Assembly (NCBI RefSeq): GCF_020882245.1
Contig: NC_083600.1
Span: 26,722,001 to 26,786,000 of the forward strand
Length of the DNA: 64,000 nucleotides
Origin: Rhopalosiphum padi
Lineage: Eukaryota > Arthropoda > Insecta > Hemiptera > Aphididae
Direction of reading: 5' to 3'
Shown: in pieces, positions 28,137 through 41,400 of the stretch
Layout: each line of letters starts with the position of its first letter
Numbering within the stretch: position 1 is the first letter of the stretch
Program-made: the position numbers and the translations under genes
The notes under the pieces: generated by a model
The model's input: only the letters and a program-made list of their open reading frames with translations
Databases searched by the model: none
What the model was told of the DNA's origin: nothing

Positions 28137-28793
28137 GTTTGGGCACATTGACCCAAAAGTCAATACGTTTGGATGCAAATAGTATACTTTTACCTGTAGA
28201 ATGTTTGGGTACACATCATATGCGTATAATTTATAATAGTTCTATACTAATTTATTGCTTAATACTTAATCTCCAAACAAATTACGTCATACTATGCATT
28301 TTATCGGTAACCGGATAGCTGCATCCGGTTAAAAAGCCAGCACATCCCTTATGATTTGGAATATTTTATTGAGTAAATTATAAATAATAAACTATTTTTG
28401 ATTACAATGAAATATATATATTGTTGGATGGATAGATACTGCACCAGTGTGTTATAATCTATGAAACAGTAGTTGCAAGTACAGTAGTTGACCATTTTTT
28501 CATCGTGTGTTTGCTCAGTGTAAAACTATCAGCTTATTGCGGCTTTTTTATACAATATAATATACATAATTAATATAAATATTATATAAAATACATCATC
28601 ATTATTTTATATGTATTTAATTTTTATTGTAATTGTAAAATAATTATTTTTATAAATTGTATATAAAGTTTGTTTTACAATAATAAGAGAAAATATCAGT
28701 AATTAGGTAATTTTTTGGCGTTTACTTATAAATATTGCTTGTGACTAATACTAAATACACAACGTTTTTCATGAATATAATATAGATATAATA

Positions 28794-29096
28794 ATGAGTT
28801 ATATCGAAAAATTACTAGCTATTGCTGAGGCTATGGATGAACTAGACCCATCGGCGGAATTGAATCAACAAACATATTGGATGAATTCAATAAATAACAA
28901 TTTTCAAGTGGGCAATAGTTTTGAAATTTTTTTCAATAATTTAAAATCATACCCGAACAGATTTTTTAATTACCACCGAATGTCCATTTTGTCATTTGGG
29001 GAGTTACTTGAAAAAGTTGGTCAATATATATCAAAACAAAATACAACTTTTCTAAACTCGATATCGGCGGAGAAAATAATCTCACAAAGCAAGTAA
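28794..29096 (+). pseudogene. PIF/Harbinger transposase fragment (N-terminal part, truncated)
   Basis: A 100-residue frame starts MSYIEKLLAIAEAMDELDPS and contains NNLKSYPNRFFNYHRMS followed by ILSFGELLEKVGQYISKQNT, then SISAEK and a premature end. The 'RFFNYHRMS..SFxELLxxVGxYIxKQ(D/N)T..R/NSISAEE' block is the conserved N-terminal region preceding the DDE nuclease of PIF/Harbinger (HARBI1-like) transposases. A full protein is usually several hundred residues with a DDE catalytic triad, and none of that follows: after SAEK the frame diverges and stops, and downstream DNA to 29.6 kb has no catalytic-domain resemblance. It is therefore a broken copy or a truncated derivative sitting in the intron, in the same orientation as the host gene. 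It is recognised from family knowledge, not from a search. Confidence 0.7.
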
Positions 29097-32000
29097 ACAT
29101 TATTCTTGAGTTATTTTAAGTTTTAGTAGACTTGCTATTGTTTATGTACGCAAGCAAGTAAAGATTAAATAATAAAAATAAAAATAATAATTAACACTTT
29201 TGGGAGACTATAAAGGAGGTTGCTCCCTCGTAGTGTCTCCCGGATATCCAAACGCGGTATTTTAAAATAATAAAGTATACAAACGTTGTATTGATATTTG
29301 AGGTGTGAAAAAATGTGTACCTAAACGTAACATACGTTTGTGTTCCCAATCGTTCTCCCGAATTCCAGGTAAAAATATTGTTTTGTGCCCAAACGTGCTA
29401 CAGCCAAAAATTATTTTATACGTGTTATTTCTAAAATGTGTTCATTGGCCTTTGTGCTGTGTTGCGTGTCAGAGAAGACCCCTGGTATATATACATACCC
29501 GATGTGAGGTTGACAAAACGCTAAGTTTTTTATTTTGGAGGGAGGAGGAGATTAGGTTCCTAAAATTATAAAATGTTTTTCTTAAATATTACTCAAGCTG
29601 GTGCTAATTTTTTTTATATAATTTGTGATGTACATGGACGATTTGTTATTATGCTTAATGTTATTCAAACACACAAATGGTTTACACATATTACAGATTT
29701 ACCAAATAGTATATTCAATAAGTTTTCAAAAACATAAACATGATAGAAAATGGTGTTTTATTAAAATTTATAGTTGACTAATGTGAGTTGGTACAGCCAT
29801 AGGGTATAATAATACAAACTATACATATAGTTCATTTTAAAAATATGTTTTCTTTATCCTTATTAAAAACTTAAAATTTTAATTAGTTTCAAATTATACC
29901 CATTATAATATATTCAAGTATATCTGCTTAGTGGTTGCTTAATTACTTAATCTGATATTAATTTACGCTTTTGTCGTGCTAACCGATATTGTTATAATTG
30001 TATATATAATATTTAGATATGGCGTTTTATATTAAGCCGTATTGTTCTCAGATAATAGTCATTGAGATTTGATTTATTCATAGATCACGGCATTTTAAAT
30101 GTTGTAATCATTATATGTTTATTGTTCGTGGAATAAAAGATCTATTCTCCTTAAATTTAATATAGAATAATGACTTCTATTATTGATCAAATATATTTTT
30201 TTTAATTCAAATTTCGATATTCATCGATAGAATTCGTATATGGAAATCTCAATACATTTTGTTAAGTTCATCGAGGCTCAATGCAGCACAATAATTGACT
30301 TCATTGCTTGACGTTTTCTAATTGTTATTGTATCAAACTTGATATCAATAATATGATATTATATTCCCATTCGTATGTATTAAATTCATCTAATTAATGT
30401 AGTATATTATGTATTTATATATTCATATACTATTATTATTATGAGATATCCTGCAGATATTTATTCTACGTATTGTATAGAAACCATAATCATAATGTCA
30501 TTATAGACTATGGATAATGTTTGTATCTAGACGTTGCAATCGAAGTCAACCCACGTGGTATATATTATTTACATTTGGTATTAGAGGAATCGCGTAGCTA
30601 TCATTTAATGATATGTCTAAATTAATACTTAATATATGTATATGGGAATTTATTAATTATAACGCTCCCTGTCTCATATCTGCCTATAACCCAGCATGTC
30701 GATCCCATGTTTCAATCATGACAAATATCATAGTTGATTTGGCTGTTGAGTAGTATGTATTTTGGTAAGTTAATAAACAAAAATAAATAATATTTGTTAC
30801 GTATGTTTGGTTGTGGGTAAAAACATACTAATTTTTATACATTTCATTAGTGCTGCTTATAAAACCATATTGTAAAATTATCAGAAGAATATGTTGTGTC
30901 TCATAATTCATAATAAATATGCATCGAAGATGCTCCATGTGCCATATTATGTAATATTAAAATATATAGATGTGCATATTATATAATGAGTACAGAGTAG
31001 GTAATGAGTAATAACTAAATTTTGAATCTAAAGATTAGAATAATGTTATTATAATATGATATACATATTATGTATTATTATCTTCTAAAAAAAGTTTTGT
31101 CAGAATACATTTCTTAATTAGTTATTCCGTGACATTGGAAGTATTAATTGAGTTACTTTAAAATTTAATTTATCTAGTCTCAGAATTAAAATAAAAAAAA
31201 AATAATAGATTTATAAGGGATATGTGCCTATTCTCCGTTATGACTTTTATAATGATTAGTTGTATTATTGATGCATACATTGTAGAATTTATTTTTAAAA
31301 CAACGTTCAACGATCTTATGTCAGTTAAATCAATCTACAAAAAAAAAAAGTTACAAAATTATAATTATACATCTTAAGAACAATTTAAATATACCTTTAA
31401 CGTGTCTATTATCAAGATAAATTATCACAACTTTTAATAATATTAATAATATATTACATAAAATATATAACTAATGATAACATATCATTGATAATTTTGT
31501 GGTTTTCAATTTTTTCATAGAGAAAAAGATATTTTGGATGCAAGTTTGAGTAAGTTACTCATCGTTCGTAGCTTATTGAAAAATGAACTCGGGCTAAGGT
31601 TGACCAAATACTTAGGACATTTTCTTATATAACGTATTATATAATATTATAAAAGTACGCTGTGTAATGTAATAAAGTTGTTAGTGGATATTTTATAATA
31701 TTTATTTCAACGTGGTAAAAGTTATGGATTAAATTTATAAAATTGTACTATAATTTAATACACAATACGCTGTCTTAGAAAAATAGTATATTACCTTTAA
31801 GCACTAACAATCTAGATTATGATTTATGATTTATTTGGTTTAAAGCTTAAACTCTTCTTTTGTTTCTATTTTTTTTATTATTTTTCTACGAAAAAAAATA
31901 TTCAATACTCTTAACTATTCATATCTGTTAAATTTTCTCAATATCTTTTACAAAATAATAGATATTTTAAAAATATAAATTATCAATATATTACATTTTT

Positions 32001-35000
32001 TAAATGTAATAATTTTGTTGTCATAGCATAAAATTAATTTATGGTAACCGTTATAGAGATAAAATGAAAATTATATGTTTTTAAATTAAATAACTTGATA
32101 TAGAAAATTCCCAAAAGTATATTTTTCTACATTTTAATGCTATCAATGATTTTCTGTAGCTTTCCTAATGCTGTGTTAATGTTTGAATGACAGATTACTA
32201 GACAAAGTGACACCTAAATGCTCAGCCAGATCTATCTTTGAAAGTAGTATGCCAACAGTAATGTAATTTAAAACAATTGATTTTCATCAACTGTTACGTG
32301 AAGAAGGCATTTGAAAACACTTTGATATATTTTATTCTGAAAATATACTATTGTAACATAAATTTACAAAAATAAAAATAAAAAATAGAATGACATAATG
32401 TAACATAATATGTATATTAAAATATTATTATTAGATTAAATATATTCATCCATATGAGTAATAAATCAAAGAAAATTCTTTAAATCATTAGTAAATAATG
32501 TCGAAAAAAATACTTTGCGTGTGTCCTATGACTTATTATATAATATATTAGATTAAATTAATTTAGTCGATTTAAGTTCAGGTTATTATAGGTACGATTG
32601 AAATAATAGTATATTCTTTTGGACCTTCTTTTATAATAATATTATTCTATGTAGATAGATGATGAAATTTTAATAATAATATGATGTGTTCAGCAGACGT
32701 AGTTGATATAGCTCACGAGTTCGAGAACTGCTTTCAGCCAATGTCCGCCACTGCCGTCTCGGGCGGTCTCGGGTTTGATGTATTGACGAGTGCTGCTCTA
32801 TATGCAGCGCATAATAAAATTGTAAACCAAAATCGATACCAAAGTGTTGAAAAAAAAGAGCGACCTCACCTGGCTTAAACTCACAGCCATAGTGTTCTTG
32901 TTTTTGTTGTTTAATTTTCGCATTTAACGACACAATTAACCTAATTTTTATGGCTCGAAATACTTCGTTGTCGCCAGACCAAGAGCGCAAGTGCAGGAAT
33001 GCGTAAGGTTTTATTTTTTTTCTTACGATTTTTGTTCGCACGGAGTCGGGTTTAAGGCAAGACCCGATTCCGATAAAATTAATGGTTTTATTTCGCGCAC
33101 CAGCGATAATAATAATTATATTCATTTTTCCAAAACACTGTAGCGCAATAATGATGGTTGTATATTTTATAAAAGTTCGTCAATTTCGGAAAAATGTCTC
33201 AATAGTATTAATTTCATCCAATTAATTAAATTATTTACAATATATTATTTCGCTGTTTTCCAATTGTATATAAATCTTAGAATATATTATTATTTCGTAA
33301 CGATTTTAATGATTTTTTTCTTGATTATTCATACTCGACGCTGTTTCTGCGCGGTGCTTACCAGTGTTTAATATACCTTATAGTTATAAAATGATCACTT
33401 AAATCTTCACTCACTATTATCATAGTGTAATATTAGTTTTTATCCGTGTGATCTTTGTTGTGCATCATAGTCTTTTAAAATGTCTTTATACCGTTTTTCA
33501 TATTATAAAGCTTTGCTAACACTACAATCACATTATTATATATTTTTTTAAATATAATAGTATTATACTATTTTATCAACACAAGACTAAATAAACAACC
33601 AAAAAAATGTTTCAAACTATATTACGATTATTCACTACGGCGCGTTGAACATATAATATTACTGTTAGCTCATACCATTGGAATATATTATAAGTATGCG
33701 TTTATTCAATATTATAAGAAGTGTTACAACTGAATAAATTTATATTTTGTTGGCTTATATTCGGTAATATTGTGATTTTTTTATAATAAAAATAATGTGA
33801 TGCCATAATATTTTATATTACACACAAAGCTTTACTCAAACATCAATAAATGCTAAAATGACTAAAATCATTTCAATACATATCATACAATTTATAAGAG
33901 ACGACAATAATCTTATCGATTCACAGTAAAAACATGTATTATATTATGTGTATAAAACTACACACTGTTTTATATTGTTTACAATGTATTGTTATAATCG
34001 ATGATAAACTAGTAAACCACTGTACAAGACGATCTTTGTCAGTTTATTAAAACGACGCGATAATACACCAAAAATAATTACTACAACACTTTCTCTCGGT
34101 ATGTCTGCAAGTATTATAATTTAAATTAAACGTCCGTACTGTATACCTTGTATGTCTTGTTACTAGAGTGACGTGTTTACAACACACATACAACAAAATT
34201 CTAGAATAGTGTTAGTCCTCGTGTTTCTTGTAAACTCATTTTTTTTTTTTTTTGAGGACGACACAGCAGTGCCAAACAGTCCACTGTATAAAAAAAAAAA
34301 TACCTAAAATATCATTTTCAATTAGCCATCAATGGACGAACCCGTAATATAAACGGCTTTATCGCGCATCGCATTGACGGGAGCGCGCACTCGTTAAATA
34401 ATAATTCAAGTCCGCTGCAGAGGTCAGCATAATGGGGAAAAAACCATTGGCTTAACTTGAATAACGGTTAAGCTTACCTACCTATATACACGATATTATA
34501 TTATATATATATAGTGTTGGACGAAATGACTCTGAAAAGGTGTTGTGGGAACCGTAACCCTATACGAGTGTGTGCGTGTTTGTGTGTGTGTATGTGTGTA
34601 CAAACGCGGGCGCGTCTCCGAGAAAAGGATTAATTGAAACTTTCAAGATGCTGTACAGGCACAAAGGAATCATATTACTAGTCGTAGTAGTAGTATGATA
34701 CTTTCGTCGACTCCTCAGAAGCCATATTTACCTCGTTGGTCTTTTCTATGGGAGGTGTGGCATGTATATATATATAGAATATATAGATGGCCGGTGGTGG
34801 TGGTGGTGGTAACGTCGAGAAGACGCTATATTATTATTATGTGGGTACGCGAGCTCGTGAGAGGGGAAACAAAATGAATAACTGAAAAGAAGTCTGCGGC
34901 GAATCGGGATGGTTCTCGTATAATACATTAACATATACGTATATATATATATATATACATAGCAAACTAATCTTTCAACGCCAGGACTTTTCAAAACCAA

Positions 35001-35251
35001 TGTGTTCATTAAAATGTAATAAATACGACGACGATCCGTACATAGCTTCCCGTGATTTTTAATCTAAAACGAAAACATTCACGTAATTAATATTATTTTG
35101 ATATCCCATTTATGGTAGGATTTAAAAAAAAAATGAGGTGAATCTCACGTATAGGTATTGTAAAATTTAAATATAATATTCATATTATTGTTATTAGTTT
35201 TCGAATATTATGTGTAGACTTGTTACAACGCGTGTTTTAAACCAGTCGTGA

Positions 35252-35301
<50 letters not shown>

Positions 35302-35302
35302 G
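35252..35302. repeat. Compound (CA)n(TA)n microsatellite
   Basis: About 18 CA units followed directly by about 8 TA units in the intron. It is the longest dinucleotide array in the window and probably length-variable. Confidence 0.95.
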
Positions 35303-35756
35303 TATTAAACAAGCCAGCTCTAGAGTTATTCAATTTTCTCCATACGACGACGACAACGACGTTTAAATATCATTCTATAGTAGTTGAAAATTCAATCTTA
35401 CCGCATTGTATCATACGGAGAGATACTATTGTTATGCTCACTCCAGCTTTTTTTTCCTGAAAAAAAAATCGTATTACCTACGGGTTTTCTGAGGATTCAC
35501 GTGAATATTTTAAGCCACCGTACATAAATGCTATTATAATATGCGAATATTATATAATATGATATGCACCCTATATTAAACTGTCCAAGGGTCGTGCGGC
35601 ATTCTGCTGTTTAATTATTAACAACCGTTCCTGTATCCTTTTTAATAAAGTCGCAATAATGTTTTCCTCCCTGACTCTTTTTTTGCAGATTTCCACAAGT
35701 CCAAAGTGTTTGTGAAATTCCGCGGATATTGTTGTGTGTGTGTGTGTGTTTGTGTA

Positions 35757-36060
35757 CACGTTCGTCCCGCGGCGACTTGCGAAGAACGTTTAATAAAATA
35801 TTTATAACGAGCGCGCGCGGCGCATATTAAACGAAAAACGACACACAATTCTCTTTCGGCGGTGGTGCGTACGAAGGAACTTTTGGCAAGCTTATTATTC
35901 ATAATTAAATTCAATCTTGTCGAGTTTGCCGGCGGATCGTCATCGTTGTAATATTCGACTTACCTGTGCCGCACCAGTGCTGCACGCATACGCGACCTCC
36001 GCACCCACGTCGCGCGTCGTAGGTAACACTCCGCCGAGTCCGCCTTAGCCCACATCTTTA
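35757..36060 (-). promoter_or_regulatory. CpG-richer intronic block with a minus-strand consensus splice donor
   Basis: Within an AT-rich intron, about 300 bases are dense in CpG (GCGCGCGGCGC near 35810; CGCGACCTCC, CGTCGCGCGTCG near 35990-36015). On the minus strand the block ends in GGCACAG|GTAAGTCG, a full consensus donor between 35964 and 35963. An ATG on that strand (35989-35987) sits just before it. This is what a first exon of an antisense or nested transcript would look like, but no following exon is recognisable. It could equally be an enhancer, and the call rests on composition and the donor only. Confidence 0.22.
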
Positions 36061-38244
36061 ATTGCAAACTAATGTCACAAATATAACGGCGATGGGGCAC
36101 GTATAACTTGTCAAGTGTACGAGATCCTCACAAAGTAAACTTTAATTAGCTATAAAGTATGATTGGTTGAAACATTATACAGCGACGCAAAATCCCTCGC
36201 CGAAAATTTTCAAATACTGTACGGAAATGTGCACACATATAGGTACGCACACACCGCGCACGTACGCTGCACATCGTGACACACTAAAAGTAATGACAGG
36301 TATTATACTACGGTTTTCGCCGTATATATTGTATAGCATAACGACAGCGCGTGTTGTTCGTCCGATGTTAAAATATATTATTTTACGTGCATCGTATAGT
36401 CGCTTTTAATGCATTTCGTAGCGTTGTTTAATCACGCGTATGACCGTTTAAAACTAAAAGTGAAATATAATGCTAATGGTATGAGATAATATTATATTTT
36501 GTACGATAGTTCTAGTTCAATCTCAATAGCTGCTGCTAAGTATAATAATATATGTCATATTTTCGTAAAGAGAACGCGTGAAGTCTGAACGCTGGCTGAT
36601 TATATTATAACTGTATGTATGTGCTATTGTTTTTTTTTTTCATATGAATAATATTACAAAACTCACTCGTAAATACAGCGGAATATTGTTGAAAAGTTTT
36701 AACATGTCATATAACATAACGTCTTTATTATTAGATATAATAATAACAGTAGGGGAAAAATATTGATTTCTAACGCCATCCACCGAGACGATGTTTCAAT
36801 ACAAGTACCTATTGTGTATTATATAAAACAGTTACTAATTTTTTTTAAAAACTTTTTAATGGTATATATTGAGCAATTAATTTACAATATTTATCGTTTA
36901 AAATATAATTTGTACTACATTTTCTTGAAATATATTATAAATACTATTAATTTTATGGCATTGTGCTTAGAAAATTAGAAGACACATACTACAAAAACAC
37001 TAAATTATGATGTAGACACTCTTTATAAAAATATAGAGGCTATATTTTCAACAAAAAAAAAAACCCCTTTTGTTGGTGGAAAGCATCATTATATTATTAT
37101 TCCATACGTATTCTCTAAAGTGTACAATACACAGCAAAATTTAAATTTTCAACACTAAATTAATAAAAAAAAACTTTATCTGTAACTGATTTAGGGTGAT
37201 GATTTGTTTTTTTTTAATTTCATTCATTGTAAAAATAACGAATTTATATAACTAATATTATATTTGTATAGTAGTTATTATAAGTATATGATTTAGTTAA
37301 TAATATAAAACACAATATATATTTTATTTATCAAAAACGTTATGATACCTTTTCTCATAGATAACGTTCTTATTTATATTTAGTACTCATAAATAAGTTA
37401 ATATTATAATACATTATTATTGCTTTCAAAAGTTTCTTTTGTGCGCCAAATAGTTGTATCAGTTTTTATAAATGAAAAATTATCGTGGTTAAACGATAAC
37501 GGAATACAGTGTATTGTCATAATTTCATATAATTTTAAATATTATGTTAAAAATGTGTGAATTTCTTTTTATATTTAAACTAAATCATTATTGGACTTGT
37601 TTTTTTGCTTATTTTTCTTTCACAGACAAAATTACTTAGTTTATACGTACGGTTTCTACATGAACATCATTATTTTTCTATTCTTTATACAAACCTTTTA
37701 AATATTTAAAATACACAATTGATATTCGTATACTAAACACCAATATTATAACAATAAATTTAAATTCAAAATACGAGTATGCTCCATAAACAGACTATTA
37801 AGTATAGATTTCGTGGACAATATTATTACACCCAATGGTTTGAGCTTATACATAAAAATAGAATATTCAATGATTGAACCAATTATAATAGTATAGTTGT
37901 TGTATAATGTATATTGTATAATATATCTATGTATAAACAACTGACCTAACCCTAACCCTGAACGATACATGCTATGGTATTAGCTAGCGTTTTCGAGCGG
38001 ATTATTAGTTTTGAAATGTTAGTTTAAAGTACTTAATAATAATAAATAATAATAATAATAACAATCATTTTGCCGTTCACAAAATGGTTAAATAGTAAAT
38101 ACGCACGCTGTTTGAATTGCCATCATCGGGTAATGGGTATATTATATTGTTAATCGCGATTTGTATTTTGTCCATGTTTTGAATTACACGCCTATGCAGC
38201 TAATATACTACGTGTTTTACAAGTTTTTATTTGTTTTTTTACAG

Positions 38245-38490
38245 GATTTGGCGTCGAAGTGTTAAAAGTGTCACCAATAGTGATAACAATAATAAGCGTT
38301 TGCCTGTTGCTCATCGTGATAGTAACCATCGTCATCGTAAAACTGAAGACGGCGAACAGTAGAAAACGCAATTCGCGGCAACCGACCGGTGGCGACAAAC
38401 AAGTGATAGTCCACCAGAGGAGTAACGGACAAGTAGCTTCATCCATTCTAGAAACGGATACCGATCCTGACCTGATCCAAGTGAAATACG
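38245..38490 (+). CDS. Sidestep-family protein, exon encoding the transmembrane helix and juxtamembrane tail
   Basis: Acceptor TTTTTTTACAG and donor AAATACG|GTAATT, phase 1 on both sides. Residues 302-382 start FGVEVLKVSPIV. The hydrophobic segment VSPIVITIISVCLLLIVIV continues TIVIV (about residues 309-332) and is followed by the positive stop-transfer stretch KLKTANSRKRNSR, so the protein is type I with the C terminus in the cytoplasm. The tail continues GGDKQVIVHQRSNGQVASS and TDTDPDLIQVKY. The acidic TDTDPDLIQ motif after the basic stretch resembles a conserved intracellular juxtamembrane motif of the family ('DPDLIP/Q'), here an inference from memory of the family. An antisense frame over the same segment is a shadow. 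Confidence 0.93.
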
Positions 38491-41400
38491 GTAATTATAG
38501 TGCACTTATTTTTCGTTTTTTTCTAACGAGTATACTACACCAAGTCGATATTTTGTTTATGTGGATGGTATAATGTTGGGTTTGCAGATGTCTAATTATT
38601 AAAAATCACATCGTCATGGAATCCGAATTTATTGGTAGTAAATGGTGACATTATTATACCTACATAGGTATATATTATATAACATTATTATCAAATACAA
38701 TACATTAAATGTGTACATTTTCATAAGTTATGTGACGTTAAGACGCTTCTGAAAGTGAATCAATTAATTATTTATCATAAAAACATATCTACTTAGTACG
38801 CATTGATTTTATGACTCACGTGGATTATATCGATGATATTGTTTTGAAATAATAATAATAATATACGTTTTTTGTTTATGAAAAATTTATTTACTGAATT
38901 TCTGTAATTGATTTGGGTTTCGTATTACCTATCTACGGAACGCGTTTGTAAAGTACGTCGTGTAGAAAACAAGCCGTATTAATGCTGACGAGATAAGTCT
39001 TAAAGCACACGCATGTCGTTTGGCACTCTTTAGACAGTTTTTTTTTCTTCCGTTGGATCGAAAACAATCACCGAATAATAGAGTAGTTTATCACTACGCC
39101 ACATACATAAATAACTCTTAATTTTCGCGAAACTTACGGAAAACGTAATCTTGTCTACGAAAGTAATATATAATATATATATATATATATATTATACATA
39201 TCATAATAACGATGGCGGTCGTGGTGGCCTAAACATAAATAATAAAAAGAAAGGTGTCCGATAAGATTATGTTTTTCTAACCAATATGTAATATAAAGTT
39301 TATATGTTCACAAGAGGCGGCTATAGTTCAAATAAATTGATTCGATCGTTCATCTTGCGCCGAGTAAAATATTACGCAAAAATTGAATAAAATCTGTGAC
39401 TATACAGTATAGGTACATAAAATATAAGTAGATACACATTTTATAAAATTTATATAATATATAACGATATTATGGGTTAGGTATAGGCTATATTATATGT
39501 ATGTTATTATAAAGAACGTTTCGTCTAATAATAGTTCAACCTCGACACTCGTCCTGCAATGATGATATTATAATTTTATAACTTTCATAATCGTATTATA
39601 TCCATGTGAACAGAATAAGTTCTGTATGACGTACCTATACCTACACACCGTGTATCATTATTTTTATGTTTTTTTTTCTGCTACCGTATTACCGTATTTA
39701 TTATTTATAAACGGTTAAATTTCGAAACGCGTACTCCCAAATATCGCATAAGCTCATGTTTTGGAATAAATTTGCATACGGAAATTCGACGAATTATAAT
39801 ATAAACTGTATAATTAAAAATGCGTCGTTTTAATTTAATAAAATCACGCCAGTGGTGTATGGGAGCGGATCGCTCGGCACCGTGTATGCCTTTTGAATAT
39901 TATGACGTGTATAATACGTATATTGTATACCTGTATTAAATGGATACGCATGACACGTGTCGCTGATAATATTTATTACAATTAACGTTTTGTTTTCTGA
40001 CATTATTTCCGACGCGGTTTTCCTCGCTAAGGAAACTTAACAACGTTATCATCGAATACAATTTAATAATATATTATGAATATAATTTCAAGGCAGACAA
40101 AAAGCAATTGGTATTTGACGATCATTCAATCTTTGTCACAGTAATAATATAATGTTTTATCTAAACCATGTATATGTATACCGTATGCATAACAGAGAAC
40201 GATTGTTGATCAATTTAGATAAAATAATATAAGAAAAATGCATATTATTTAAATTACGCATATTTACATTGAAATCGCTAAAATGCATTTTAAAATTATA
40301 TTGATCTACATCATACAGAACACTGGTCAATTATTATTACAATTTTGTGAGTAGTTTGCTATAGGTACTCAATATCTCTATAGATATACTTACATTTCTG
40401 TTATCTATGCAATATAAAATGTTTATTTATAAAATCAAATAACTATTCGTTAAATATTTGATATTTTTTTTATTTTCGATGTGATTATGACATTGAACAA
40501 AATATGGATACGGACCCATAACTGATGTGTTTGGAACCGCTAATGTAGATTGTACAACATTCTAAACAAATAAATATTTAAATATATAATGTCAAAGCCT
40601 CGGTAAAAATATTTAATGTATTTATTATACATAATATATGTAACTGGTATTTTTTTTTTATCGTTGCCGTAGTTTATTTATTATTTTTTTGTGTGTGTCA
40701 CTACAATTATTATCGCGTGACACATTCTACATCATAAACACGCTCACATGTATAATAGATAGGTACACACAAGGCTGGATTCACATATTTTGCGTGCATT
40801 TTTCCAGCTTTTAAAATACAAACGTTCATATTATGTATTCAACATAGGTACATGAGTATTTTGCTTCAAAATTAAATAAAGCAAATAATTATGATAGTAG
40901 TATATTCTGTAATAAAAAATAAAATACAAATTATTATAATAATTCGATTGCCGAATGTAAAATATAAATGATTATTGATTTCCATACCCAATACTAATGC
41001 TAATAAATATCTTCTATTATTATTCTAATAAAAAATAATAATTTTGATTCATGACAGTGATTTAAAATAGTACAAAATATATACTTATGGTAGATAAATA
41101 GTATTATAAATTATTGTTTTTTTCGTTGCTTATAAATATTTTGTTAGTATCTAACTAATTCGGTAATAATTAAATAAAATATTTTAAATAATTGAATAAC
41201 TAATTATATGTGCAAATCGGGAACGTAAATTTGTATAACCAGCATAAAATCATCATATTGGACATCATTTAACTTTTAAATTAATAATTAAACATTTTTA
41301 TTTTTATAGAAAGAAAATGTTCACAACCGCACAATGCATATTGCATGTACATAATACAACATAATAAAGCATATTTCAATGTTTGTTGTCTTATTTGTGT

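Larger units (their letters stand above)
27071..38244 (+). other. Intron (11.2 kb) of the Sidestep-family gene
   Basis: Donor GTGAGT at 27071 and acceptor TTTGTTTTTTTACAG ending at 38244, phase 1. It is the longest complete intron in the window. It holds a TIR-bounded element (27613-28136), a Harbinger transposase fragment (28794-29096), a GC-richer segment near 32.69-33.07 kb, a CA/TA microsatellite and a CpG-richer block near 35.8-36.06 kb. The remaining sequence is AT-rich and featureless to me. Confidence 0.85.

Noticed and set aside
37943..37962. CCTAACCCTAACCCTG, resembling telomeric repeat
   Set aside because: Only about two and a half units, of the TTAGGG rather than the insect TTAGG type, in an intron. 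Most likely chance.
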